The position numbers and the translations under genes are program-made. This document shows positions 36,763-46,161 of a stretch of DNA of 64,000 bases, piece by piece. Numbering within the stretch: position 1 is the first letter of the stretch; every line of letters starts with the position of its first letter. The DNA is taken from the NCBI RefSeq assembly GCF_000829195.1, contig NZ_AP013294.1, positions 2,801,001-2,865,000 on the forward strand. Direction: 5' to 3'. The DNA comes from Bacillus sp. OxB-1 (GTDB taxonomy: Bacteria; Bacillota; Bacilli; Bacillales_A; Planococcaceae). The notes under the pieces were generated by a model. It saw only the letters and a program-made list of their open reading frames with translations, searched no databases and had not been told where the DNA came from.

Positions 36763-38523
36763 TTAATTCGTAGAAACGTGATGAACTTTCTTATCCGGTG
36801 AATAGATGTCCATGATGTTCCAGTGTCCGGCTGTCGGGACCGGGTTATTCAGCATGGCGACATCGATGACGACGGGTTTGTTGGCTGCAATCGCCTGCTC
36901 CAGTGCCGGCTTGAACTCTTCCGCTTTCTCGATCTTGATGCCTTCGACGCCATACGCACGCGCAATTGCCGCAAAGTCCGGCGAGTAAGGTTGGCCGTCT
37001 TTTGTGAACAGCGTTCCGAGCGTTGTATCGTAGTGCGCTTTTTGCAGACCTGCAATCGTTCCAAAAGCAAAGTTGTTCATGATGACCCAGATGACCGGGA
37101 TATTTTCTTCCGCCGCTGTCGCAAGAAGGGCCGGGTTCTGCCCGAAACCACCGTCACCGACCAGCGACACGACAACACGGTCCGGCTGCGCCACTTTTAC
37201 GCCGAGTGCAGCAGGTGCCCCGAAGCCCATCGTCGCAAAGCCACCCGGCGTAAAGATCGTGCCTGGCTCTAAAATGTCAAACTGTTGGCCGACGCCGTTT
37301 TTGTTCCATCCAACATCGGTCGTAATATACGCATCGCGCGGCAGGACGTCCCGCACTTCCGCCAAGATGCGCTGCGGCTGCATTGGGAAGCAGTTGTCCT
37401 GGACGAACTGTTCGTTGCTCGCCTTGAACTGGCGACGATTGTCGGCGATCTCTTGTTTAAGCGCCTCATTTTGGCGCCCTTCCGGATAAAGCCGCTTCGC
37501 CACGCAGTTAAGGACGGTCAGCGCCTGCTTTAGGTCCGCGACGACGCCAAGCTCCACTGGATAGTTGCGGCCGATTTCGCTCGCTTCGATATCGATTTGG
37601 ATGAGCTTGGTTTTCGGGAAGTCGAACGTGTACTCGTTTTCCCATGAGCTGCTGTCCGCTTCCGCAAAGCGCGTGCCCAGGCCGAAGAGATAGTCCGCTT
37701 CGCGGCATTTCCGGTTGATAAACTCCGTCCCCCAGAAGCCAGTCATCCCGAGGACGAGAGGGTTGTCATCCGCCACTGCGCCTTTGCCCATTAAGGAATG
37801 CGCTACCGGGAAGTCGAAATGGTTGACGAATTTCGCCAGCTCTTCCGCTGCATCCGCAAGTAATACTCCTCCCCCGGCGTAAACGACCGGGTTTTTCGCG
37901 TTGACCAGTGTTTTCAAGATCGCTTCTGCTGTTTCTTCATCCATGGACGGCTTTTGAAGCGCTTTCGTATGATGAGATTGGAAATCGAAATACGAAGTCT
38001 CCAGTTCCATCGAGAAAATGTCCATCGGAACCGACACGAGCACCGGGCCCGGTGTCCCTGTTTCCGCCAATTGGAATGCTTTCTCCAAAATTTCCGGGAA
38101 GAGATGCGCGCTGTCCACCCGCCAAGCCCGTTTGACGAACGGACGGTAAATCTCGTACTGAGTGGCGTCCGCGTGGAGGTTTATTTCCTGATGCGGGTGT
38201 TTCCCGTAGTAATGGCTCGGAATATCCCCCGCAATGACTACCATTGGAATGCAGTCTAGCGCCGCGTTTGCCACACCGGTTGCCGCATTGGTCATGCCGG
38301 GGCCGACATGGCTGAGGACGACAGCTGTCTGTTTTTTCGCGCGGGCATAACCGTCCGCTGCATGCGCCGCAATCTGCTCATGGCGCACGTTGACAAATTT
38401 GATCGAGCTTTTTTCCAGCTCAGAAAGTACCGCGATATTCGTATGGCCGCACAGGCCGAAAATGTGTTCCACGCCTCGGTCTTCCAAATACTTAACTAGT
38501 TGACGAGCGATGACTTCTTTCAT
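36763..38523 (-). CDS. ThDP-dependent enzyme, acetolactate-synthase superfamily (copy 1)
   Basis: The 586 residues form three ThDP domains. The catalytic Glu is in VRHEQIAAHAADGYAR; GPGMTNAATGVANA follows. The cofactor motif is GDGGFGQN...MNNFAFG. It decarboxylates or ligates a 2-oxoacid. The exact reaction (acetolactate synthase, glyoxylate carboligase, sulfopyruvate-decarboxylase-like) cannot be set from motifs. By eye it differs from copy 2 (52696-54456) at about 18 of 586 residues. Codons are more GC-rich than those of neighbouring island genes. The start overlaps the adh1 stop by 4 nt. A LacI-type operator lies ahead of the operon. Confidence 0.88.
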   Translation of the reverse strand: MKEVIARQLVKYLEDRGVEHIFGLCGHTNIAVLSELEKSSIKFVNVRHEQIAAHAADGYARAKKQTAVVLSHVGPGMTNAATGVANAALDCIPMVVIAGDIPSHYYGKHPHQEINLHADATQYEIYRPFVKRAWRVDSAHLFPEILEKAFQLAETGTPGPVLVSVPMDIFSMELETSYFDFQSHHTKALQKPSMDEETAEAILKTLVNAKNPVVYAGGGVLLADAAEELAKFVNHFDFPVAHSLMGKGAVADDNPLVLGMTGFWGTEFINRKCREADYLFGLGTRFAEADSSSWENEYTFDFPKTKLIQIDIEASEIGRNYPVELGVVADLKQALTVLNCVAKRLYPEGRQNEALKQEIADNRRQFKASNEQFVQDNCFPMQPQRILAEVRDVLPRDAYITTDVGWNKNGVGQQFDILEPGTIFTPGGFATMGFGAPAALGVKVAQPDRVVVSLVGDGGFGQNPALLATAAEENIPVIWVIMNNFAFGTIAGLQKAHYDTTLGTLFTKDGQPYSPDFAAIARAYGVEGIKIEKAEEFKPALEQAIAANKPVVIDVAMLNNPVPTAGHWNIMDIYSPDKKVHHVSTN

Positions 38524-39521
38524 GAATTTGTTTCCTCCTTAAAATTCAAAATTATTTTCCCGTACTCTCCTGATGTTGCATCCTCATACGCTTGTTCATA
38601 ACTCGTATAAGGATAGATTTTCGAGATAATTGGATCGACATTCAAATCTTCTTTCATTAAATAATCGATACTCTTAATAAAATCCCCAGGCAAGTTGTAA
38701 ATAATAGAGCCTAAGATAGAAATCTCTTTTCGCACTACTTGAATGACAGGGATGGTTGCCTCAGCGGGAAGCCCGATAGCGATCATTGTCCCTCCTGGTT
38801 TAACCAAGTCAATTCCTTGTTCAAATGAAGTGCGTACCCCTGCTGCCTCAATGACAATATCAAACACTTTTCCATCTACTTCATTTGGTAGCATTGTTTG
38901 AACTCCGGGATAACTTGACTTCACCTTTTCCAGTTTATCTGGATTAATGTCGATGCCCGTAATTTGAGCGCCATGGTAAGCGGCCAATGTCATAGCCAAC
39001 ATACCTTCTGTCCCACAACCGATAATGCCAATTGTTGTGTCTTTGCTGATTTCCACCTTGCTTAACGCATGGACGATTACTGCAAAAGGCTCGATTAATA
39101 CAGCCCGTTCATCAGAAAGCTTATCCGGAATCGGCAAGATGTATTTGTCTGTGATAGTAAACTCCTCGGAAAATCCGCCGTCCGCATTCACACCTAACAC
39201 TATTTTATTCACGCAAATATTCGTTTTGCCTTTACGGCAAAATTCACATTCTCCACAATAGGTATTTGGTAAAACGACTACCCTTGTTCCAATTGAATAT
39301 TTTGCCTCTGCGCCAGCCTCGACAATGGTTCCGATTAATTCGTGGCCTGGACATACAGGATAAACGGCATGTGCCAGCTTTCCACGAAAAACACTTAGGT
39401 CAGATCCGCAAATGCCGCCGTATATAGTTCTTATCTTAACCTCTTTGTCTTGTAATTGCCTATTGGAAGGAACTTCACGCAAAGTTAGTTCACCTGGTTT
39501 ATTAATAACTAATCCTAGCAT
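38520..39521 (-). CDS. zinc-dependent medium-chain alcohol dehydrogenase (copy 1)
   Basis: An MDR enzyme of about 333 residues. The catalytic zinc site is GGICGSDLS and PGHELIGTI. The structural zinc cysteines are CGECEFCRKGKTNIC. The NAD motif is IGIIGCGTEGMLAM, with Asp of GIDIN suggesting NAD preference. It resembles threonine/sorbitol dehydrogenases. AGGTGAG before ATG 39521 favours that start over GTG 39530. Its last codons also contain the ribosome site for the ThDP gene. It is paralogous to the gene at 46162-47151. Confidence 0.92.
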   Translation of the reverse strand: MLGLVINKPGELTLREVPSNRQLQDKEVKIRTIYGGICGSDLSVFRGKLAHAVYPVCPGHELIGTIVEAGAEAKYSIGTRVVVLPNTYCGECEFCRKGKTNICVNKIVLGVNADGGFSEEFTITDKYILPIPDKLSDERAVLIEPFAVIVHALSKVEISKDTTIGIIGCGTEGMLAMTLAAYHGAQITGIDINPDKLEKVKSSYPGVQTMLPNEVDGKVFDIVIEAAGVRTSFEQGIDLVKPGGTMIAIGLPAEATIPVIQVVRKEISILGSIIYNLPGDFIKSIDYLMKEDLNVDPIISKIYPYTSYEQAYEDATSGEYGKIILNFKEETNS

Positions 39522-39558
39522 GCTACTCACCTACTTGTCTTCTGAAAGTGTTATTTAG

Positions 39559-39570
39559 TAGATCGATCTA
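39559..39570. promoter_or_regulatory. LacI-type operator upstream of adh1-ThDP1
   Basis: TAGATCGATCTA, a perfect palindrome 38 nt before the adh1 ATG, placed to block transcription of the adh1-ThDP1 operon. Confidence 0.7.
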
Positions 39571-39598
39571 ATATTAGTGTGCAAACTGCTTAGAAACA

Positions 39599-39625
39599 AG
39601 ACCGAGCCAATGAGCTGCCCGGTCT
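39599..39625 (-). terminator. terminator of the acylating aldehyde dehydrogenase gene
   Basis: AGACCG(A)GC...GC..CGGTCT stem with a TTGTTTCT tail on the minus strand, located between the aldehyde dehydrogenase and the adh1 operator. Confidence 0.7.
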
Positions 39626-39699
39626 CTGTTTAGCCAGAGACTAGTAGATGAACTATCTAGGCATTCATTTGGTCCAATCTCTGATTTTCAAAGTGTCAA

Positions 39700-41130
39700 T
39701 TAATTCTCTAGTTCCGGATTATAGAATTCACCGAACAATTCCTCATCGGACGGACGATCCACTGGAATTTGACGAGAAACCCAAGTCGTGTTCATATAAT
39801 GTTTTAAATTCACGTTTTCCGAAACGATGTTGCCGCCCCATGTTCCACAGCCTAAGCTTGATGTCATTGGCATACCGTTATCAAATGCTCCCGCGTTTGC
39901 TTTTGATTGAGGCTGACGAACCATAATACGGCTGACAGGAGCAGCAAGCGCTAAACGATGGATATGGTCATCATTGTAGGAGTAAATTCCACAAGAATGC
40001 CCTTTTCCGCCCACTTCGTAAATCGCACGCATCATATCAAGAGCATTTTCGAATTCCCCTTCGTATTGATACACCGCCATCAATGTGGTCAATTTTTCGC
40101 CTGAGAAAGGATGCTCTTTCCCGATTCCATCTCCATGGACAACGATAAATTTACGGTCTTCCGGAATGCTAAATCCAGCAATTTCTGCTAGTTGCTGTGG
40201 AGCGATTGCAACTGTGGATGGCAAACGTTTTCCGTCTTTGTCCCAAATTACGTTGCGAAGTTTTTCTTTTTCCTCTTCATTCGCTAAGTAAGCGCCTTCC
40301 TTGACTAGAGCAGCCAGCATGTCATCAAAAATTTGATCGCTGATGATTAAGTTTCCATCTGCTGAACATCCCGATCCAAAGTCAGATGTTTTACTCAACA
40401 TGGAGTTTCTTGCTGCTTGGGCTACATCAGCAGTTTCATCAATGATCATCGTCGAGTTTCCAGCCCCTACCCCATAAGCAGGCGTTCCTGAACTATATGC
40501 ACTCTTCACCATGTCTTTTCCACCTGTGGCTAGAGCTAGGTCAGCCCGTTCCATTAAAGCTTTTGTCATCGGAATGCTGACATTCGTTAAACATTGCAAA
40601 ATATCTGCGGGCGCGCCTTCTCTTTCAAGTGCTTCGCGCATGATTTGCACTGTTTCATACGATGTCTTTTTCGCACGCGGGTGTGGAGAGAAAATGACAA
40701 CGTCTCTAGCTTTGATTGCGTAAATCGCTGTCCCAGCAGGTGTCAGATCCGGATTTGTTGTTGGGACAATGGAAGAAATGATTCCCGCAGGTTTTGCGTA
40801 TTTAACAATTCCCTTTTCCGGTATTTCTTCAATAATTCCAACGCTTTTTTGGCGAAGTGCGTCTCTCAATATACCTCGGATTTTAAAGCGTTTATTCATA
40901 CGGCTCTCAGGATCGCCCAGGCCGCTTTCTTCGATTCCCATATCCGTCAATCGTTCAAACGTTTTTTTATTGGATACCGCCCAAGCAACTGCCTGGCACA
41001 AGCGATCCACTCTTTCCTGATCATATGTCTCAATAATTGCTAATGCTTTTCTAGCTTTTTCAAAAGCTAAATCTAGTTCCTGCTGTTGCTCTTCTGTTAA
41101 TGTTTTCGGTTTTGTCTCAATACTTGACAA
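39700..41130 (-). CDS. acylating aldehyde dehydrogenase, sulfoacetaldehyde-dehydrogenase-like
   Basis: An ALDH-superfamily enzyme of about 476 residues of the CoA-acylating type (EutE/AdhE N-domain/SauS). PAGIISSIVPTTNPDLTPAGT and KDMVKSAYSSGTPAYGVGAG bind cofactor. The catalytic Cys is in KTSDFGSGCSADGN; the C-terminal block is SSLGCGTWGGN. It oxidises an aldehyde to acyl-CoA with NAD(P). Likeness to the sulfoacetaldehyde branch is my impression from motifs, not proof. The TTG at 41130 with GGAGGA 7 nt upstream is the better start than TTG 41145. It is a single-gene unit between two terminators. Confidence 0.85.
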   Translation of the reverse strand: MSSIETKPKTLTEEQQQELDLAFEKARKALAIIETYDQERVDRLCQAVAWAVSNKKTFERLTDMGIEESGLGDPESRMNKRFKIRGILRDALRQKSVGIIEEIPEKGIVKYAKPAGIISSIVPTTNPDLTPAGTAIYAIKARDVVIFSPHPRAKKTSYETVQIMREALEREGAPADILQCLTNVSIPMTKALMERADLALATGGKDMVKSAYSSGTPAYGVGAGNSTMIIDETADVAQAARNSMLSKTSDFGSGCSADGNLIISDQIFDDMLAALVKEGAYLANEEEKEKLRNVIWDKDGKRLPSTVAIAPQQLAEIAGFSIPEDRKFIVVHGDGIGKEHPFSGEKLTTLMAVYQYEGEFENALDMMRAIYEVGGKGHSCGIYSYNDDHIHRLALAAPVSRIMVRQPQSKANAGAFDNGMPMTSSLGCGTWGGNIVSENVNLKHYMNTTWVSRQIPVDRPSDEELFGEFYNPELEN

Positions 41131-41182
41131 TACAATCTCCTCCAATAGTTATTTAAAAGAGTATTTTGGTATGCCGCAAAAA

Positions 41183-41209
41183 CGGAACTCTATTTTACAG
41201 AGCGGAACC
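41183..41209. promoter_or_regulatory. CGGAAC direct repeat upstream of the acylating aldehyde dehydrogenase
   Basis: CGGAACT (41183) and CGGAACC (41203) are 20 bp apart. Similar spaced copies occur before the TRAP genes (50356/50377; 51638) and, inverted, before aroQ (32488/32520). Confidence 0.4.
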
Positions 41210-41289
41210 CGTTTAATGTAATCTTATAATAAGTTCTGAGAATTAGCAATGCTTTTCAAGTTAAAAAAGAAATCATTTTCTTTCTGTAA

Positions 41290-41324
41290 AAAAACAACCT
41301 CTCCAAGAGCAGAAAGGTTGTTTT
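41290..41324 (-). terminator. terminator of the tctCBA operon
   Basis: AAACAACCT...AGGTTGTTT stem, the minus strand ending in TTTTTTT, just beyond the tctA stop. Confidence 0.85.
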
Positions 41325-41383
41325 CATAAAAAGATAGTGAGTTTCTTCTATTATAATAGACCCCGCAGAAAGAGCTTTCCTAA

Positions 41384-42889
41384 TTAGGAAATCGGTTTTG
41401 GTTTAAACATTTTATTTTTAATGTTTCGGTACAAGGCAGTTTGTGTAAATAGCGTAATGACGATAAATAGTGTCAAAACCAAACTGATCGGGTGGCTGAC
41501 TAAGCTTCCTAAAAATCCGAGTACGCTTCCTTCTTCGGAAATAATGGATCTTCTCAAATAGACGTCCATTTGTGGACCAAGAATAATACCTAAGACCATC
41601 GGACCTGCTGGGAATTTATAGAGTTTCATGAAGTAACCAATGATACCGAACGCAATCATCCAGTACACATCTGTTACGCTGTTGTTAATTCCATAAGATC
41701 CAATTACAGTAAAGAACACAATGATAGGCAATAATATATACTTAGGAATGGTAATAACCCGTGCAAACAGCGATATTGCCGATAGTCCCCAAATTAGAAC
41801 AAAAATAAGGGAAATAGCACTAGTTCCAACAATGACCCAAAATAAATCCGGGGTTTCAATCAATAGCATAGGTCCTGGATTCAACCCATGGATAAGGAGA
41901 GCCCCGATCAAAACAGCGGTTACCGCATCTCCAGGTATACCAAGCGTTAACATTGGAATAAGGGCTCCGCCAACAGCTGACATAACAGCCGTTTCCGGAG
42001 CGATTAAACCTTCGTAAGCTCCCTTTCCAAATGGACGATTTGGCTTTTTAGTTGTTCGTTTTGCGTGGTCATAAGCCAGTAAAGATGCAATTTCCCCGCC
42101 TGCTCCCGGCAACGCACCTACGACAACCCCCATAATCGATGTTCGTAGAGTGATCGGTAGATACTTAAGCAAAGACAGAAATGGCGGGAGGACTTTTCCA
42201 ATCACCACATTTGCTTTACTTTTCCCTAAATTATGAAGTTGAAAAAAAACTTCGGCTAAGCCGAACAACCCGAGCAAACAGGCGATATAGTTAATGCCGC
42301 CCATCAGTTCTAAATTACCAAAAGTAAAGCGGGTTGCCCCCGTCATTGTATCGATCCCAACTAAGCCAAGAATAATTCCAGCTCCTGCAACGAAGATAGA
42401 TTTAGGTAAATAATCGGTTGTCAAACTACCAACTAATAAAATACCGAGAAACATAATGAGAAAGTAATCTCGAGGAGCGAACTGCAAAGCTAGATCTGTC
42501 AGGAAAGGAGCAGCTGTTGCCAAGACTACAAGTCCGAAAAGCCCGCCGATGACCGAGAATATCGTCGCAATCCCGATGGCCTTGCCGGCCTCCCCCCTTT
42601 TGGTTAACGGATAACCATCAAAAGTGGCAGCAAGTGATGAGGCGGTTCCCGGTATATTAATTAGGATAGCGGTTCGCGACCCGCCATATACTCCACCGAA
42701 GAAGACGGAGATCATAATGACAATTGCGGAAAGTGTATCCCACGTAAAAGTAAGGGAAACTAATAGTGTCACACCCATTGTGACGGAAAGACCAGGCAAA
42801 GCACCGATGATAAATCCAAGTAGCGTCCCAAGTGCTACAAGCAAAAATAACTTTATATCTAATAGAGGTATTAACATTTGCTCTATCAT
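41384..42889 (-). CDS. tctA: TctA-type large membrane subunit of a TTT transporter
   Basis: The 501 residues form about 11-12 helices and are the permease of a tripartite tricarboxylate transporter. Family blocks are GALPGLSVTMGVTLL, FGGVYGGSRTAILINIPGTA (substrate-site motif), GALPGAGGEIASLLAYDHAK and MLTLGIPGDAVTAVLIGAL. It works with TctB and the lipoprotein TctC to import a carboxylate using a sodium or proton gradient. It is the last gene of tctC-tctB-tctA. Confidence 0.95.
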   Translation of the reverse strand: MIEQMLIPLLDIKLFLLVALGTLLGFIIGALPGLSVTMGVTLLVSLTFTWDTLSAIVIMISVFFGGVYGGSRTAILINIPGTASSLAATFDGYPLTKRGEAGKAIGIATIFSVIGGLFGLVVLATAAPFLTDLALQFAPRDYFLIMFLGILLVGSLTTDYLPKSIFVAGAGIILGLVGIDTMTGATRFTFGNLELMGGINYIACLLGLFGLAEVFFQLHNLGKSKANVVIGKVLPPFLSLLKYLPITLRTSIMGVVVGALPGAGGEIASLLAYDHAKRTTKKPNRPFGKGAYEGLIAPETAVMSAVGGALIPMLTLGIPGDAVTAVLIGALLIHGLNPGPMLLIETPDLFWVIVGTSAISLIFVLIWGLSAISLFARVITIPKYILLPIIVFFTVIGSYGINNSVTDVYWMIAFGIIGYFMKLYKFPAGPMVLGIILGPQMDVYLRRSIISEEGSVLGFLGSLVSHPISLVLTLFIVITLFTQTALYRNIKNKMFKPKPIS

Positions 42890-42901
42890 TTTACACTCTC
42901 C

Positions 42902-43390
42902 TTACGTGGGAAACACAATCTTGAAAACTGATGAAAATAAGTAATAAAACACACCTGACATAATAATGGAAACAATGAGAGCCGTAACGATTTTCTTCCT
43001 ATTTAATAGGATCATAGCTCCAAATAAAAATACGAAAGAGATGATTAGGAAGTTAAGAAAGTTCATTAAATATGCGAATATAATCGTTACAACGGTAAAG
43101 GAAATTAAACGAACATACAGTTGTTTCTTGGTGATGTCTTCAATTTCCACTAAGCTTTCTTCCTCATCCTCTTGCTCACCTGGTTCTGGAACCGAGTGAG
43201 GTGAAGGCGCCGCCACTCCCCTTTTCATAATGAAAAGGGAGCAGACAAGCATGAGAAATGCAGTTACCGCAGGCAAAAAGGCCGCTGATGAAAAATCAGT
43301 AACCTTTTGCCCTTCAATAAAGAACGATAACACGAGTAAGGTACTTGCTATTACAAATAATAGACCCGGAATAATTCGATGCACTAGCAT
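42902..43390 (-). CDS. tctB: TctB-type small membrane subunit of a TTT transporter
   Basis: The 162 residues form four hydrophobic helices in two pairs, separated by an acidic loop (PEPGEQEDEEESLVEIED). Topology and length match the TctB family. Sequence in this family is weakly conserved, so the call rests on topology and on position between tctC and tctA (gaps of 6 and 12 nt). Confidence 0.9.
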   Translation of the reverse strand: MLVHRIIPGLLFVIASTLLVLSFFIEGQKVTDFSSAAFLPAVTAFLMLVCSLFIMKRGVAAPSPHSVPEPGEQEDEEESLVEIEDITKKQLYVRLISFTVVTIIFAYLMNFLNFLIISFVFLFGAMILLNRKKIVTALIVSIIMSGVFYYLFSSVFKIVFPT

Positions 43391-43396
43391 AATCTC

Positions 43397-44470
43397 TTAT
43401 TCCTTTTTCTCGATATTTAGAGTAGCAGGATCTACTTTTGATTCACCGGCTTCATGAAGGATCCAAGCTGTCTTCGATTGCCAATCTTTCCAGTATTGGA
43501 CTGCCTCGTCGCCTGTTAGTCCGAGTGAAACACCGTCAGTTTGTTTTAAGAATTCTTGGAATTCTGGTGCTGCTTGGGCAGCTTTAAAGGCTTCTGTCAG
43601 TTCTTCTTTAATTTCATCTGGAGTATCATTTCTTACCCAAACACCATAGAATGGACCCCAAGGTAAGAATTTTTCCATTTCAGGAACGTCCTCTGTAATT
43701 GCAGGAACATCTGGCAAGTCTTCCACACGCTCTGTATCTGTAATCGCTAGAACCTTGATCTTACCAGCTTTCGCATTTTCAATCGCGGCAGTAAGTCCAA
43801 CAGCTGAAGCGTCTAAGTGATTTCCTAGGATGGCAGAAACGAGTGGGCCATCTCCATCATAAGGCACTAAGTTGAATTGTGTTTGTGAAACAGTACTTAA
43901 CATGGTAGCTACTACGAATGGCTGTCCTCCAGGACCAGTTGAACCCATTTTCACTTTTCCAGGGTTTGCTTTTGCATCTTCGACTAGATCAGCCATTGTT
44001 TCGTACTTCGAATCTTTTGGTACAATAATAGCTGTTTGTGCCGCTGAGAAAATGTTGATTGGATAAAGATCATCAAAGTCACTTTTCGAAATATCTAGAA
44101 CTCCATAAAGTGCAGGGTTTTCCGCAGCGAATAATAATGTTTTTCCATCTGGTTTTTGATCTAAAACGTGTTGAAGGGCAATCGCACCTGTTGCTCCAGG
44201 CTTGTTAGTCATAACAATGGATTGGCCTAATTCTTTTTCAGCTAGAGGAGCAATCGCACGGGAAATCGTATCTGCCGCTCCGCCTGCCGCCCATTGAACA
44301 ACACCAGTCATCGTGCCGTCAATTGCAGATCCCTTTTTCTCTTCTGATCCTTGATCGGACTCTTTTGCACCTGCACTCTCATTCGATGATGAACTGGATG
44401 AACCAGAATTACATGCAGCAAGAATCATGCTTAGCGCAATAAGTAAAACTGCTAACATACGAAACTTCAT
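43397..44470 (-). CDS. tctC: TctC-type solute-binding lipoprotein of a TTT transporter
   Basis: The 357 residues start with a lipoprotein signal ending in the lipobox LAAC, then a Ser/Gly linker. The binding domain has VVQWAAGGAADTISRAIAPL, TNKPGATGAIALQHVL and KMGSTGPGGQPFVVATML. It captures the carboxylate outside the cell. ATG 44470 lies 8 nt from GGGGG and is preferred to the ATG at 44476. Two LacI-type operators and a perfect cre site precede it. A decayed paralogue lies at 27291-27540. Confidence 0.95.
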   Translation of the reverse strand: MKFRMLAVLLIALSMILAACNSGSSSSSSNESAGAKESDQGSEEKKGSAIDGTMTGVVQWAAGGAADTISRAIAPLAEKELGQSIVMTNKPGATGAIALQHVLDQKPDGKTLLFAAENPALYGVLDISKSDFDDLYPINIFSAAQTAIIVPKDSKYETMADLVEDAKANPGKVKMGSTGPGGQPFVVATMLSTVSQTQFNLVPYDGDGPLVSAILGNHLDASAVGLTAAIENAKAGKIKVLAITDTERVEDLPDVPAITEDVPEMEKFLPWGPFYGVWVRNDTPDEIKEELTEAFKAAQAAPEFQEFLKQTDGVSLGLTGDEAVQYWKDWQSKTAWILHEAGESKVDPATLNIEKKE

Positions 44471-44541
44471 TTTCATATCCCCCTATTTCATTCTTAAACT
44501 TAAAATAACTAATTCTGACGTTTACATTTTATCCTCTCTTT

Positions 44542-44553
44542 TGGATCGATCCA
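44542..44553. promoter_or_regulatory. LacI-type operator, tctC proximal
   Basis: TGGATCGATCCA, a perfect palindrome 72 nt before the tctC start; variant of the island motif. Confidence 0.65.
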
Positions 44554-44618
44554 CCTTAAATACCAAATTTCACACTTTCTAAACCTCTTAACTAAGATTT
44601 TTGAAAATATACAATTTT

Positions 44619-44630
44619 TGGATCGATCTA
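44619..44630. promoter_or_regulatory. LacI-type operator, tctC distal
   Basis: TGGATCGATCTA, 77 bp (about seven helical turns) upstream of the proximal site, a spacing that would allow a repression loop. Confidence 0.65.
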
Positions 44631-44673
44631 CCTCCTTATCATATTTCCCTCCTTTCAAAATTAGAACAATTAG

Positions 44674-44688
44674 ATGTAAGCGTTGACA
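44674..44688. promoter_or_regulatory. cre site (CcpA) upstream of tctCBA
   Basis: ATGTAAGCGTTGACA matches the cre consensus TGWAANCGNTNWCA at every position. It lies about 200 nt before tctC, upstream of both LacI-type operators. The remaining sequence to 44,960 is AT-rich with no gene. Confidence 0.7.
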
Positions 44689-44960
44689 CAACATTAACTC
44701 ATTCTTCTTAGAATTACAATATTAATTTACTTTTATAAAAAATATTTTGTTTTCCTCTTCATTTTGAATTAAAAAACATCTACTTTTTTACAAAATAAAA
44801 ATATTGATAGAGTTGTCAGATATCTAAAAGCTTGATATCAAGGATATTTGGAAAATGGTTCATTTCACACCATTGCAAAAAAAGACACTATTAAAAGGAA
44901 GCGATTTTTTTGAATCTGTATAATACAGGTTGATCCTGTTTGCTTTGGCGTAATATTAAT

Positions 44961-46145
44961 CTATATTTCATCCGCCAAATATATTCGTCTTCCTTCACTT
45001 GCCGATAAATAGGCTGCATACACTACCTGAATTGTTTCGTACGCAAGCTCTATGCCGGAAAGGGGTTGCCTATTTTCTGCAACGCATTCCATGAAATCTT
45101 GCAGCTCTCCAGTGTATCCTCTCAAAATTTCCTCTGCGACAAACAGATTATTCCAACCTACTTTCTCTTCCATCATTTCGGAAAAATACACATCATCCAA
45201 CCGTTCTTGATCTAAGAAATAGGTTCTTAAATTATCTGTTGGCGTAATATTACAATGCATGACACCATCATTTGCATATATTTCAATATAATTTTTCGTT
45301 CCGCCCAATACATGGTCGCTTGCCATGACAACAGCTTTTGTTTGGTCTGAAAAAGTAATGGTGACATTGGCAAAATCCTCTACATCTATTGGATTGCCTG
45401 TTAAATGACGCTTATCGTAATCAGTTAGAGATGTAATGAGATTACCTGTATCTGCGTGAACACTTTCTACAGAAATTTCTTCGCCTCGAGCTTTTGCTTC
45501 AACTTGCTTTAGCCATAGAACACCCGAAACCGGATGACAGCCGATGCGCATTAAAGCTCCACCGCCTGTTTTATCCCAATTTCCTGCAACAGCCGAACTG
45601 GATCCTCGGACACTCTCCTCACCCTTCATAAATAATAACTTACTTTTTTTATGCTGAATAATTTCCGCTGCTTTTAGCACATTTGGAGAGTAAATGTAGT
45701 TTTCCGCATACATAAATAAGCGATTACTTGATGCGATCACCTGTTTCACTTCTTCAATTTCCTTCAAAACGATTTCATACATTTTGGCTTTGGGTACATG
45801 ATGGCCTATTGGTTTTTCATCTGATGACTCTCCAAAATATCCAGTTAATGGCTTCTCGCAAATTACATGTTTTCCTGCTTTAATCGCTTGTAAGGCAAAG
45901 GATAGATGAAGATGGGGAGGTGTCACAATATCAATTACATCAATCTCTTCATCGTTTAGAAGATCTTGATAGTCCGAACTGATATGTTCAAAGCCATATG
46001 TCTTCGCAATCTCTTTCGCACGCTTCTCATCCAGGTCGACGATCGTTTTTAATCGCACTTGAACACCATGAACTTTGGAATACCCTCTTCCATGCAAATG
46101 CGCCGCATACCCAGCTCCGACTAATCCGACAGTAACAGTTTTCAT
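44961..46145 (-). CDS. Gfo/Idh/MocA-family oxidoreductase
   Basis: A 394-residue NAD(P)-dependent dehydrogenase of the glucose-fructose oxidoreductase/inositol dehydrogenase family. The Rossmann motif is TVGLVGAGYAAHLHGRGYSK. ICEKPLTGYFG is the EKP motif (catalytic Lys). GGALMRIGCHPVSGVLWL supplies the catalytic Asp/His region. ATG 46145 has GGGGAA upstream; the frame to 46181 overlaps adh2. It is co-transcribed with adh2 (16-nt gap). It probably oxidises a polyol, sugar or cyclitol derivative. Confidence 0.9.
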   Translation of the reverse strand: MKTVTVGLVGAGYAAHLHGRGYSKVHGVQVRLKTIVDLDEKRAKEIAKTYGFEHISSDYQDLLNDEEIDVIDIVTPPHLHLSFALQAIKAGKHVICEKPLTGYFGESSDEKPIGHHVPKAKMYEIVLKEIEEVKQVIASSNRLFMYAENYIYSPNVLKAAEIIQHKKSKLLFMKGEESVRGSSSAVAGNWDKTGGGALMRIGCHPVSGVLWLKQVEAKARGEEISVESVHADTGNLITSLTDYDKRHLTGNPIDVEDFANVTITFSDQTKAVVMASDHVLGGTKNYIEIYANDGVMHCNITPTDNLRTYFLDQERLDDVYFSEMMEEKVGWNNLFVAEEILRGYTGELQDFMECVAENRQPLSGIELAYETIQVVYAAYLSASEGRRIYLADEI

Positions 46146-46161
46146 CGGAATTCCCCTTTTC